DNA from: Lachnoclostridium sp. UBA3320
GTDB lineage: Bacteria > Bacillota > Clostridia > Lachnospirales > Lachnospiraceae
DNA: 6,341 nt
Reading direction: 5' to 3'
NCBI GenBank assembly: GCA_002361175.1
Contig: DESG01000076.1
Coordinates: 1-6,341, forward strand
In this document: piece by piece, positions 1 to 5,856 of the stretch
Numbering within the stretch: the stretch's first letter is position 1
How the letters are laid out: every line of letters starts with the position of its first letter
Translations under genes and position numbers: made by a program
Notes under the pieces: model-generated
What the model was told of the DNA's origin: nothing
What the model saw: only the letters and a program-made list of their open reading frames with translations
Databases searched by the model: none

Positions 1-893
1 AATTAGACCCGAAGAGATTAAAAAGCAAGAAAAAGTCAAAGCCTGGGTTTTATGTAGATACAGATAAAATTCAATTTACAAATAATAAGGTAAAATTAGA
101 AAAAATAACAACAAGCAAGAAACAAAACAAGCAGAAACAAAACTGGATACGGCTTGCAGAAAAAGACAGGATTCCTGTAGATGGCAGGTATGTAAATCCA
201 CGAATTACATTTGATGGAATAAACTGGTGGATTAGTGTAGGAATAGAATATCCAGAGCAGAAAGAAGCAGCTAAAAATGAAGGAATTGGAATAGATTTAG
301 GAATTAAGGATTTAGCAATATGCTCTGATAAAAATAAATACCAGAATATAAATAAAACAGAAAAAGTGAAGAAGTTAGAAAAAAGAAAACGTAGGTTGCA
401 ACGTTCGATATCAAGAAAATATGAGAAAAATAAGAAAGGGGAAAGTTACTGTAAAACAAGCAACATTATAAAAAAAGAAGAAGAACTTTTAAAACTAAAT
501 CATAGACTAACAAATATTCGTCAAAATTATTTACATCAAACCACAACAGGAATTATAAACCGAAAACCAAAGTTTATTGTCCTGGAAGATTTGAATGTAA
601 AAGGAATGATGAAAAACAGACATTTATCAAAAGCCATACAACAACAGTGTTTTGGTGAGTTTAGAAGACAGATAGAATATAAGTGTAGATGTAATACTAT
701 ACCACTTATAATTGCAAACAGATTCTTTCCAAGTTCTAAATTATGTAGCTGTTGTGGAAAAGTAAACAGGTATTTAAAGTTATCTGACCGCATTTACAAA
801 TGCGTATGTGGTAATATTATCGACAGAGATTACCAGGCGGCTTTAAATCTTAAAAAATATGGAGAAAATGTTTTAAAACAATCTGTAGTGTAA
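1..893 (+). CDS. tnpB: TnpB, IS200/IS605-family RNA-guided nuclease (OrfB), 5' end outside window
   Basis: The reading frame is open from base 3 to the TAA at 891-893, giving 296 visible residues; full TnpB proteins are roughly 370-400, so the N-terminus is lost to the window edge. A GTG at 366 is internal, because the RuvC-I motif lies before it. RuvC-I is GIGIDLGIKDLAI (catalytic Asp codon 294-296), RuvC-II is FIVLEDLNVKGM (Glu codon 585-587), and RuvC-III is IIDRDYQAALNL (822-851). Between II and III is a four-Cys zinc finger, CSCCG followed by YKCVCG; the second pair is CxC instead of the commoner CxxC. No key acidic residue is missing, so the nuclease looks intact. Family knowledge: TnpB is the RNA-guided DNA nuclease of these elements, uses an RNA from the element's right end, and favours element retention. 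Whether a tnpA lies upstream cannot be seen. Confidence 0.95.
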   Translation, partial: LDPKRLKSKKKSKPGFYVDTDKIQFTNNKVKLEKITTSKKQNKQKQNWIRLAEKDRIPVDGRYVNPRITFDGINWWISVGIEYPEQKEAAKNEGIGIDLGIKDLAICSDKNKYQNINKTEKVKKLEKRKRRLQRSISRKYEKNKKGESYCKTSNIIKKEEELLKLNHRLTNIRQNYLHQTTTGIINRKPKFIVLEDLNVKGMMKNRHLSKAIQQQCFGEFRRQIEYKCRCNTIPLIIANRFFPSSKLCSCCGKVNRYLKLSDRIYKCVCGNIIDRDYQAALNLKKYGENVLKQSVV

Positions 894-1070
894 CATTTTC
901 AAGTTGATATAGATATATACTGGTACGTTAGCTAGGAATTTACGCCTAATAGAGTGTACAAGAACTTGTGACTAGTATCTGGATTTATTCAGTATGAAAG
1001 CATACACATTGAAGTAGGAATGAAACATAAAGTTTTGGATAGTTTTTATAAACTTTTATAAGTTTTCAGT
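860..1070 (+). ncRNA. Probable omega/reRNA scaffold and right end of the tnpB element
   Basis: Between the tnpB stop and the next gene there is no ORF, but the DNA is structured. GGAATTTACGCC at 935-946 resembles a segment I recall from clostridial tnpB right ends. CTGGA-TTTA-TTCAG (979-992, one G-U pair) runs into GTATG-AAAG-CATAC (992-1005), then GAAGTAGGAATGAAAC. A six-pair hairpin, AAACTT-TTAT-AAGTTT (1050-1065), is a candidate for the subterminal hairpin of the element. In characterised IS605 elements the TnpB guide RNA overlaps the tnpB 3' end, runs to the element end, and takes its guide from the flanking DNA. The 5' and 3' limits given are estimates; no transcript boundary is visible. 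Confidence 0.6.
1050..1065 (+). repeat. Subterminal hairpin, candidate right-end transposase site
   Basis: This is a perfect six-base-pair stem, AAACTT and AAGTTT, around the loop TTAT. It lies 157 bases past tnpB and 17 bases before the acetyltransferase start. IS200/IS605 elements have no terminal inverted repeats and are recognised through hairpins close to each end, which fits. It lacks a following T-run, so it is a poor terminator candidate. The exact cleavage site cannot be read without an empty-site allele. Confidence 0.45.
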
Positions 1071-1081
1071 AGCGGTAAAGT

Positions 1082-1684
1082 GTGAAAAACGAATTAGAAA
1101 AATGTCTTGCTGGTGAATGGTATAACTGCCATGATTCTATATTTTTAGAATTTAAACAGAAAGCAAGAGAATTATTGAAAGAATATAATTCTTTAGAGTA
1201 CAACCAAAAGGAAAGAAAAACCATTATTTTAAAAAAAATGTTTGAACATATCGGTGAAAATGTTTCTGTAGGACTGCCTTTTATCTGTGATTATGGATGT
1301 AATATAAGTATAGGAAATAATGTTTCTGTAAACATGAACTGTACTTTTGTAGACTGCAATAAAATAATTATAGGTAACAATGTGCTAATTTCTTCTAATG
1401 TGCAAATTTATACATCTACACATCCTGTTGAGCTTAGAGACAGGCTTGTCCCTGACTGGAATGCTGAAAGTGGAGAATACTTTTGTCGTACATATGCACT
1501 GCCAGTAACAATTGGTAATGGGTGCTGGATTGGAGGAGGTGTAATTATACTGCCAGGTGTTACAATCGGCGATGGGTCTGTAATTGGAGCTGGAAGTGTT
1601 GTTACAAAAGACATTCCTAAAAATTGTGTAGCAGCAGGGAATCCTTGCCGAATACTTAGAAAAATCAATAAAGAAATGATGTAA
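1082..1684 (+). CDS. Maltose/galactoside-type sugar O-acetyltransferase (left-handed beta-helix, hexapeptide repeats)
   Basis: The 200-residue protein matches the Maa/LacA family in length and order. The N-terminal helical cap carries LEKCLAGEWYNC (5-16), equivalent to the family's KMLAGE motif. The hexapeptide-repeat beta-helix follows from about residue 64, with NMNCTFVDC (84-92), the catalytic-type His in TSTHPVE (His114, matching LacA His115), and the closing repeats IGNGCWIGGGVIILPGVTIG. The C-terminus AAGNPCRILRKI is classic. Members transfer acetyl from acetyl-CoA to a sugar hydroxyl and work as cytosolic trimers; the acceptor here is unknown. GTG at 1082 is the only sensible start: an in-frame TAA lies at 1076-1078, and the next Met is near residue 53. 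No good Shine-Dalgarno precedes it, which is odd, and the tnpB element ends just upstream. Polysaccharide or cell-wall acetylation is also possible. Confidence 0.9.
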   Translation: MKNELEKCLAGEWYNCHDSIFLEFKQKARELLKEYNSLEYNQKERKTIILKKMFEHIGENVSVGLPFICDYGCNISIGNNVSVNMNCTFVDCNKIIIGNNVLISSNVQIYTSTHPVELRDRLVPDWNAESGEYFCRTYALPVTIGNGCWIGGGVIILPGVTIGDGSVIGAGSVVTKDIPKNCVAAGNPCRILRKINKEMM

Positions 1685-1698
1685 GTTTTTCTAAGCTC

Positions 1699-1725
1699 AA
1701 GATGCTGCCTTAAAGGCAGCATCTT
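1699..1725 (+). terminator. Rho-independent terminator of the acetyltransferase gene
   Basis: An 11-base-pair stem, AAGATGCTGCC with GGCAGCATCTT, surrounds the loop TTAAA. A short outer AAGC/GCTT pairing can add to it. On the plus strand it is followed by the T-rich TTATTATTTT, fitting termination of the gene ending 15 bases earlier. It sits between convergent genes; on the minus strand no T-run follows, so termination in that direction is less certain. Confidence 0.75.
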
Positions 1726-1734
1726 AAATGCTTA

Positions 1735-1911
1735 TTATTTTCCATTCTTCAGTCTGAGGACTCGCAGTTCTTCCTCAAAATTCTCCTTGAGCTTAAACGC
1801 TTTTACACTTTGTTCTTGAGTAGCATCAACCATTTTACCATACTTAATTAATAGTGAACAAAATTCCATCTTTTCTTTAAGCTCTTTTTCTTCCATTTCA
1901 AACTTTGTCAT
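1735..1911 (-). CDS. Small hypothetical protein, 58 aa, charged and helical
   Basis: I do not recognise this protein. The 58 residues are highly charged with regularly spaced Leu, Met and Phe (EEKELKEKMEF near the start, ENFEEELRVLRL near the end), suggesting an alpha-helical hairpin or short coiled coil. There is one Cys (18), no signal peptide and no membrane segment, so it is likely cytosolic. The start is ATG at 1911 because GGAGG lies five bases upstream (1917-1921). An upstream in-frame ATG at 2001 would extend it to 88 residues, but it falls right at the -10 box of a good promoter and has no ribosome site. It faces the acetyltransferase gene across a hairpin terminator and is separated from the DUF2383 gene by 193 bases, so it appears to be its own transcription unit. 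A plausible promoter, ribosome site and clean stop argue for a real gene. Confidence 0.65.
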   Translation of the reverse strand: MTKFEMEEKELKEKMEFCSLLIKYGKMVDATQEQSVKAFKLKENFEEELRVLRLKNGK

Positions 1912-1916
1912 AGCTT

Positions 1917-1921
1917 CCTCC
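1917..1921 (-). promoter_or_regulatory. Ribosome binding site deciding the 58-aa start
   Basis: GGAGG on the minus strand lies five bases before ATG 1911. It selects this start over the upstream in-frame ATG at 2001. Confidence 0.75.
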
Positions 1922-1992
1922 GTCCTTTTGTTTTGTGTGGCAAAAAGTGTGCCATCACGAACTATGATATTTGTATATTTTGTGTAGTAAAT

Positions 1993-2021
1993 ATTATACA
2001 TCTTTATAACAAATTATTCAA
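1993..2021 (-). promoter_or_regulatory. Sigma-A type promoter for the 58-aa gene
   Basis: On the minus strand there is TTGAAT (2021-2016), a 17-base spacer, and a perfect TATAAT (1998-1993). Transcription should begin near 1986, giving a leader of about 75 bases. The leader contains a short TGGCA/TGCCA hairpin (1938-1954) of uncertain meaning. Confidence 0.7.
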
Positions 2022-2064
2022 TATGACAAAAGCTATTCTTATATTAAATTTTTTTAAAGTGTCA

Positions 2065-2078
2065 GAATAAATTTATTC
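2065..2078. repeat. 14-base perfect palindrome downstream of the DUF2383 gene
   Basis: GAATAAATTTATTC is self-complementary and lies 27 bases after the DUF2383 stop. It could be a weak terminator stem or an operator. It has no T-run immediately after it on the minus strand and is very AT-rich, so either role is tentative. Confidence 0.3.
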
Positions 2079-2104
2079 ACCATTCACATTAAGTATATGA
2101 CTGC

Positions 2105-2548
2105 TTATAAATACGGCTGCATATCATCACATAACTTATCTTCTATTGAAATAAGACGATTACATATATCTTTTGAAGAATTGTCTGCGCCAGAATACTG
2201 ATTTAAATATTTGTGAAGTGACTTAACACCCATATTGCAACCATCAGTAATTAAGTCAGCAATAGTCGCATCACTCTCATCCATAGCCATCTTAAAGTTT
2301 GTTTTTAACCATGACATACCCTTTGCCATAGGTGCAGGGTCTTTTTCCTCACTGTTATGCTCAAGAAGAAGTGAATGTAATTCATTGCCGAGTTTTTCAT
2401 GATGCATTCTGCTATCATTTAAAACATCTCTTAATTCTGTTGCTTTTACCTTGTCAAGTATCTCATTAATTGACTCTACTGCCATTTTAGTGCCAGAGTC
2501 ACATTCTTTTAATAATTTTATTGTGTCATTACTCGCCATATTTTCCAT
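2105..2548 (-). CDS. DUF2383 family ferritin-like four-helix-bundle protein
   Basis: This 147-residue protein, mostly helical, resembles clostridial DUF2383 proteins along its whole length. Recognisable blocks are TIKLLKECDSGTKMAVESIN (9-28), a His/Glu-rich helix with HHEKLGNELHSLLLEH (49-64), PMAKGMSWLKTNFKMAMDES (73-92), and IADLITDGCNMGVKSLHKYL (96-115). The fold is a ferritin-like bundle; no enzymatic role is established to my knowledge, and metal binding by the His/Glu helix is only inference. There is no signal peptide. GGAGG at 2558-2562 lies nine bases before ATG 2548; a second Met at residue 4 is less well spaced. It follows the C_GCAxxG_C_C gene by 77 bases without an obvious terminator, so it may share that transcript, though a weak promoter in the gap cannot be excluded. 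Confidence 0.8.
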   Translation of the reverse strand: MENMASNDTIKLLKECDSGTKMAVESINEILDKVKATELRDVLNDSRMHHEKLGNELHSLLLEHNSEEKDPAPMAKGMSWLKTNFKMAMDESDATIADLITDGCNMGVKSLHKYLNQYSGADNSSKDICNRLISIEDKLCDDMQPYL

Positions 2549-2557
2549 ATTGATTAA

Positions 2558-2562
2558 CCTCC
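2558..2562 (-). promoter_or_regulatory. Ribosome binding site of the DUF2383 gene
   Basis: GGAGG on the minus strand lies nine bases before ATG 2548. It favours the first Met over the Met three codons later. Confidence 0.7.
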
Positions 2563-2577
2563 ATTATTAATTTTTAA

Positions 2578-2606
2578 ATAATAGTATATCCAAATATAAA
2601 AAATAT
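2578..2606 (-). promoter_or_regulatory. Possible weak promoter before the DUF2383 gene
   Basis: In the 77-base gap a minus-strand TATACT matches the -10 consensus in five of six positions. A CTGTTA 17 bases further upstream matches -35 in only three of six. It may give the third gene independent expression, but in such AT-rich DNA a chance match is likely. Confidence 0.2.
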
Positions 2607-2625
2607 AACAGCGAAAAAACTTTAA

Positions 2626-3156
2626 CTATTCTTGTTTGTTTTCAAACAGTATTCTGTCCAGTATATCACAAGCTTCCATAATCATTGCGAGACATGGACG
2701 TTTTTTATAATATTCTTCATTTCTTTCAGCAGGTTTTGTATCTTTAAAACCTGACAAAAGAAGTTTTTCTTTATCTTCTTTTGTCATCGCTCCATTATGT
2801 TTTATAAAAGTTCCATCTGACATTGGCACTAGTCCGAGAAGTTCTTTACAAATAATTGAGCCGTTACTTTTTTTATATTCTGCTGCAAGCTTTTGTACCA
2901 TGTCATAATTAGCTTGTTTTCCAGCAAAATCTTTACCTATATCTGTACCAGTTTCTAAACCTGCTACCATAAACATACCTGATACTGCACCACATACTTC
3001 ACGCATACGACCCATACCGCTGCCAAATGATGCAGAAAACTTAAATGCTAACTTAGCATCTATTCCATATTCGTCAGCATATGCACCAAAAACTGACTGT
3101 GAACAATTATATCCTTCTTTAAAAAGCCTTGCAGCTTTGTCTCTATGTTTTTCCAT
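2626..3156 (-). CDS. C_GCAxxG_C_C family putative redox protein
   Basis: The 176-residue protein shows the spaced cysteines that name this family: Cys18 in GYNCSQSV, Cys55 in REVCGAVSGM (the GCAxxG position, with Gly-Ala after Cys), Cys103 in IICKELLG, Cys155 in KKRPCLAM, and Cys163 in EACDIL. Such proteins are thought to bind a metal or cofactor, or to act in thiol redox chemistry; a precise reaction is not known. There is no signal peptide, so it should be cytosolic. Its ATG lies six bases after the stop of the secreted protein gene. The only ribosome-site candidate, a weak GAG (3166-3168), overlaps that gene's end, so translation is probably coupled. The pairing of a cytosolic redox protein with a secreted surface protein is unusual. 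Confidence 0.88.
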   Translation of the reverse strand: MEKHRDKAARLFKEGYNCSQSVFGAYADEYGIDAKLAFKFSASFGSGMGRMREVCGAVSGMFMVAGLETGTDIGKDFAGKQANYDMVQKLAAEYKKSNGSIICKELLGLVPMSDGTFIKHNGAMTKEDKEKLLLSGFKDTKPAERNEEYYKKRPCLAMIMEACDILDRILFENKQE

Positions 3157-3162
3157 AAATAT

Positions 3163-5112
3163 TTACTCTACTACTATATCAATCTTTTCTGTACAACCAT
3201 TTTTAGCATATACATAAATTGTACATGAGCCTGTTCCTACAGCACTAATTTCTCCTGATTTTGACACTGTTGCTACTGTATTATCATCAGTTGCATAACG
3301 GAATGGTCTTGTATGATTATCAGAAAGTTGTTCTTTATTCTTATTTACTAACTCTACACTGGCATTAATCTGTGCAGTCTCTCCAGCTGCAAGATTATAA
3401 GAAGTTTTGTCTAAATTTATATTCTTTACATCTGTGTATTTTTTACTCTTACTGCCTGCAAAGTGAGCAAAAATACTTCTGCCAAGTATTACTTCTTCTC
3501 CATTTACTGTCTTGTATGCAACAACATAAACTTTATAGCTCTTTGTTTTGTTTATTGACTTTCCATTAATCTTTGTCACTGTTATATTTGTAACGTCTCC
3601 GCTGCCTACAGAATTTAAAGATTTATCATTAAATGTCTGACCACAATACTGAACATATACTTTATAGCCTTCTGCACTTTCTACTTCGCCCCACGCAACA
3701 TTAATTCTATTGCCAGTCTGGCTTGCTTTAAGTTCTGAATCAAGTGCTATTGTATTCATTTTCTGTTCTTCAGCAGAAACAAATGCTTCATCAACTGGCG
3801 CTGCTGTTGGAGCTATAGTTGGTTCAACAACTGGTGCTTCTGTTGGAGCTGTAGTTGGCTCTAAAGCTGGTCCTGTAATTGGTATCATAGTTGGTGATAA
3901 TGTTGGTGTAGCAGATGGTATTTCTGTTGGAGTAAGAGTTGGAGCTACAGTTGGAGCTGTAGTTACTACTGCTACTGGTATATTTACTGTTACCTTGCAT
4001 ACAGCCATTATATTGCCATCTTTCGTAATTGCTGTAACAGTACATGTTCCACTCGAAACTGCAGTTACTTTTCCAGAAGTATCTACAGTTGCCACATTTG
4101 TATCACTTGATACCCATGTTACATTTTTATTTACTGCTGAAGAAGGCACAACAGTTGCTGTAAGCTGTTTGCTCTCACCAGCACTTGTAAATGTTAAAGA
4201 ATTACTGTCAAGAGTTACACCTGTTACATTGGCATAAGTCACTGCTTCTGTACCATTGTCAATTAAAGGACTGTCTGGAATATTAGCTGAAGCACTATGT
4301 ACAAATACACCTCCACCAGCATTGTCATGGATTTTGCCGCCATTCATCTCAAAATCGCCTTTATTATAGACAACACCATTTTTAGATGAAGCATAATTTC
4401 CATATATTTCGCCGCCATTCATCTCAAAAACAGATTTATCATTGTAAATATAAACAGCTGTTCCAGTTTTGGCACTGTTATTTTTAATCTCTGCACCACT
4501 GTTCATAACAAGTGTACCAGCTCCATTAGGACCACCATCTTTAACGGCAGCTCCTTCGTCACTTCCACTAGCATCGTTATTCTGAAGAATTGTTCCACTT
4601 TCAAGAACCACTTTTGCACCGCCAGATACATAAATTAAGCTTGCATCTGAGCCTAGTGTAATCCCACTGTTAGCACGTGTTGTTGGATCTTGTGCCTGCC
4701 AATTAGCACCACCATCAATAGTGATATTTCTAAATGTCACAACACTGCCTGCCACACTAGCACTGAATAAACCTGTGTCAACGCCAGCACCTCTTTTAAT
4801 AGTATGTCCTTTTCCATCTATTGCCCATGTGCTGTTGCCTTTTTTGGCAATGGTCTGAAGGCTATTGCTCCAGTTGCCTCCATTACCCGCAGTTAATGTG
4901 ATGTCTTGCAACAACTCAATCTGTACACTGTCTGCTGAACTTATTCCAGAAGACTGGAGTGCATCCAGAAGTCCTGATTCAGTCCATGACTTGCCTGCAT
5001 CCATACTGTATCGTACCTCTGCTGTTCCTGTTTCATCTGCCAATGCTGTGTTTGGCAGCAGTCCAGTAACCATGGCAGTAGCCAACATCACTGATAAAAC
5101 TTGTCTTTTCAT
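3163..5112 (-). CDS. Secreted surface protein: beta-helix, Big_2 domain, Pro-Thr linker, Fn3-like and second Big_2-like domain
   Basis: The 649-residue protein begins with a signal peptide: KRQ, a hydrophobic core, and NTALA with cleavage probably after Ala25. Residues about 65-280 look like a right-handed parallel beta-helix, with rung repeats ending in SGTILQNN, SGAEIKNN, NGGEIYGN and NGGKIHDN. Residues about 297-377 form a Big_2 (bacterial Ig-like) domain (VTGVTLDSNSLTF to VCKVTV). A Pro/Thr/Ala-rich linker follows (384-440). Residues about 459-553 resemble an Fn3-type domain (INVAWGEVESAEGYKVYV), and 562-649 resemble a second Big_2 domain (DVKNINLDKTSYNL to KIDIVVE). There is no LPXTG motif or membrane anchor at the C-terminus, so it is either released or held non-covalently. 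No catalytic residues are evident; adhesion or polysaccharide binding is inference. GGAGG lies seven bases before the ATG, and a strong promoter lies upstream. Confidence 0.88.
   Translation of the reverse strand: MKRQVLSVMLATAMVTGLLPNTALADETGTAEVRYSMDAGKSWTESGLLDALQSSGISSADSVQIELLQDITLTAGNGGNWSNSLQTIAKKGNSTWAIDGKGHTIKRGAGVDTGLFSASVAGSVVTFRNITIDGGANWQAQDPTTRANSGITLGSDASLIYVSGGAKVVLESGTILQNNDASGSDEGAAVKDGGPNGAGTLVMNSGAEIKNNSAKTGTAVYIYNDKSVFEMNGGEIYGNYASSKNGVVYNKGDFEMNGGKIHDNAGGGVFVHSASANIPDSPLIDNGTEAVTYANVTGVTLDSNSLTFTSAGESKQLTATVVPSSAVNKNVTWVSSDTNVATVDTSGKVTAVSSGTCTVTAITKDGNIMAVCKVTVNIPVAVVTTAPTVAPTLTPTEIPSATPTLSPTMIPITGPALEPTTAPTEAPVVEPTIAPTAAPVDEAFVSAEEQKMNTIALDSELKASQTGNRINVAWGEVESAEGYKVYVQYCGQTFNDKSLNSVGSGDVTNITVTKINGKSINKTKSYKVYVVAYKTVNGEEVILGRSIFAHFAGSKSKKYTDVKNINLDKTSYNLAAGETAQINASVELVNKNKEQLSDNHTRPFRYATDDNTVATVSKSGEISAVGTGSCTIYVYAKNGCTEKIDIVVE
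3793..3963 (-). repeat. Degenerate repeat encoding the Pro-Thr-Ala linker
   Basis: On the plus strand this tract is a chain of GTTGGAGCT-like units of about 6-12 bases; translated on the minus strand it gives PT-rich units such as APTVAPTLTPTEIP and EPTIAPTAAP. It is a flexible linker separating the beta-helix/Big_2 half from the C-terminal half. Repeats of this kind can change length by slippage. The long plus-strand frame opposite it is a by-product of this composition. Confidence 0.7.
4336..4429 (-). repeat. Pair of exact 19-base repeats encoding adjacent beta-helix rungs
   Basis: The same 19 bases, starting GCCGCCATTC, occur at 4336-4354 and 4411-4429, offset by 75 bases. They encode the F-E-M-N-G-G core of two successive rungs (residues 229-234 and 254-259). 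The exact identity suggests recent duplication or gene conversion within the beta-helix. Confidence 0.7.
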
Positions 5113-5119
5113 AAATTTT

Positions 5120-5124
5120 CCTCC
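5120..5124 (-). promoter_or_regulatory. Ribosome binding site of the secreted protein gene
   Basis: GGAGG on the minus strand lies seven bases before ATG 5112, optimal spacing, indicating strong translation initiation. Confidence 0.8.
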
Positions 5125-5187
5125 TTATTTTTCGTTTTTAGTTTTTTAAGAACTGTATTATAAATTAAATATTTTACTACTACTTTA

Positions 5188-5215
5188 ATTCTACAAAAAT
5201 ATATGCCTTTGTCAA
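5188..5215 (-). promoter_or_regulatory. Sigma-A type promoter of the secreted protein operon
   Basis: On the minus strand there is a perfect TTGACA (5215-5210), a 16-base spacer, and TAGAAT (5193-5188, five of six). Transcription should begin near 5181, leaving a leader of about 70 bases. It probably drives the secreted protein gene, the C_GCAxxG_C_C gene and perhaps the DUF2383 gene. The tnpA element begins roughly 90-125 bases further upstream and is divergent. Confidence 0.8.
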
Positions 5216-5306
5216 GGATTAATTGTCTAATCTTTATTCCATTTTGGTGACTTATCCATACATCTGCCAACTCAACAAACTGGAATTGAGATTTCACATA
5301 TTTCAA

Positions 5307-5320
5307 GGAATTTAATTTCC
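5307..5320. repeat. Weak hairpin near the tnpA element left edge
   Basis: GGAA and TTCC flank TTTAAT, a four-pair stem. It could be a degenerate outermost member of the hairpin series that follows, or chance in AT-rich DNA. Confidence 0.25.
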
Positions 5321-5339
5321 AAGCGCAGGGTCTAAATCC

Positions 5340-5369
5340 ACCGCCTTTAGGCGGTACGGCTTAAGCCGT
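5340..5369 (+). repeat. Two abutting hairpins upstream of tnpA
   Basis: ACCGCC-TTTA-GGCGGT (5340-5355) is immediately followed by ACGGC-TTAA-GCCGT (5356-5369). Both have perfect stems and a C...G-closed loop of TTTA or TTAA. They lie 50-80 bases before the tnpA start, where the left-end recognition hairpins or an mRNA leader structure would be expected in an IS200-type element. Their form matches the six hairpins after tnpA. Confidence 0.8.
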
Positions 5370-5393
5370 CTTTTAGGTAAATGTAAATTGTGA

Positions 5394-5399
5394 TATACT
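5394..5399 (+). promoter_or_regulatory. Possible -10 box of tnpA
   Basis: TATACT lies 20 bases before the tnpA ATG, with GGGAGG (5406-5411) in between as ribosome site. The hexamer 17 bases upstream, TTTTAG, is a poor -35. IS200-type genes are normally weakly expressed, which fits, but the promoter is unproven. Confidence 0.35.
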
Positions 5400-5419
5400 G
5401 TGGGTGGGAGGTTGAGAAT

Positions 5420-5856
5420 ATGGCAGAATACAGAAGTGGCAGTCACACAGTATATGATATAAAGTATCATTTTGTTTGGATAACGAAGTATCGATATAAG
5501 ATATTGAGAGGAAAATAGCTGAAAGAGCAAGAGAAATACTAACACAGGGATGCGAAACCAATGGCCTTGTAATCCTAAAAGGGAGTGTGGGAACAGATCA
5601 TGTGCATATGTTGTTGTCATGTCCAACAGATATGGCTCCAAGTAAAATTATGCAATTATTAAAAGGAAGGTCATCAAAGATATTACAGGATGAGTTTCCT
5701 GAGTTAAAGAAAAAGTATTGGGGACAGCATATGTGGGCAAGGGGATATTTTTGTGGGACGGTAGGTGAAGTAGATGAGAAAACGATAAAAGCGTACATCG
5801 AAAACCAAGGGAAGCATGAAGCAAATGAAAACTTTAAAATAGCGGAGGAAGATTAA
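5420..5856 (+). pseudogene. tnpA: IS200/IS605-family Y1 transposase TnpA, frameshifted
   Basis: The ATG at 5420 follows GGGAGG by eight bases and encodes 32 residues (AEYRSGSHTVYDIKYHFVWI, then TKYRYKILRGK) before TAG at 5516-5518. The rest of the protein continues one frame away, from ATA at 5515 to TAA at 5854-5856: IAERAREILTQGCETNG, then the HUH motif in TDHVHMLLSCP (5599-5607), LKGRSSKILQDEFP, WGQHMWARGYFCGTVG, and the nucleophile Tyr in KAYIENQ (5794-5796). Joined, the parts give 145 residues, the normal IS200 length, with every catalytic motif present. The break is equivalent to loss of one A from a run at 5512-5515. Family role: cutting and joining single-stranded DNA at hairpin-marked ends. 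It may be dead, rescued by minus-one slippage, or a base-calling error. No tnpB follows it. Confidence 0.9.

Noticed and set aside
366..893. A 175-aa TnpB starting at GTG 366
   Set aside because: The same frame is open back to base 3 and contains the RuvC-I motif and upstream TnpB sequence, so the start is outside the window.
1408..1722. A 104-codon minus-strand frame over the acetyltransferase
   Set aside because: It is opposite the hexapeptide-repeat gene, which has clear family motifs, and it runs through the terminator hairpin.
3710..4237. A 175-codon open frame on the plus strand, Val/Gly-rich
   Set aside because: It lies opposite the Pro-Thr linker and Big_2 region of the secreted protein. 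Its regular V-G pattern is the complement of the PT repeats, and it has no ribosome site or family resemblance.
5312..5641. Minus-strand frames across the start of tnpA
   Set aside because: They are antisense to a recognisable transposase and to the hairpin region; no protein family is recognisable and no ribosome site is seen.
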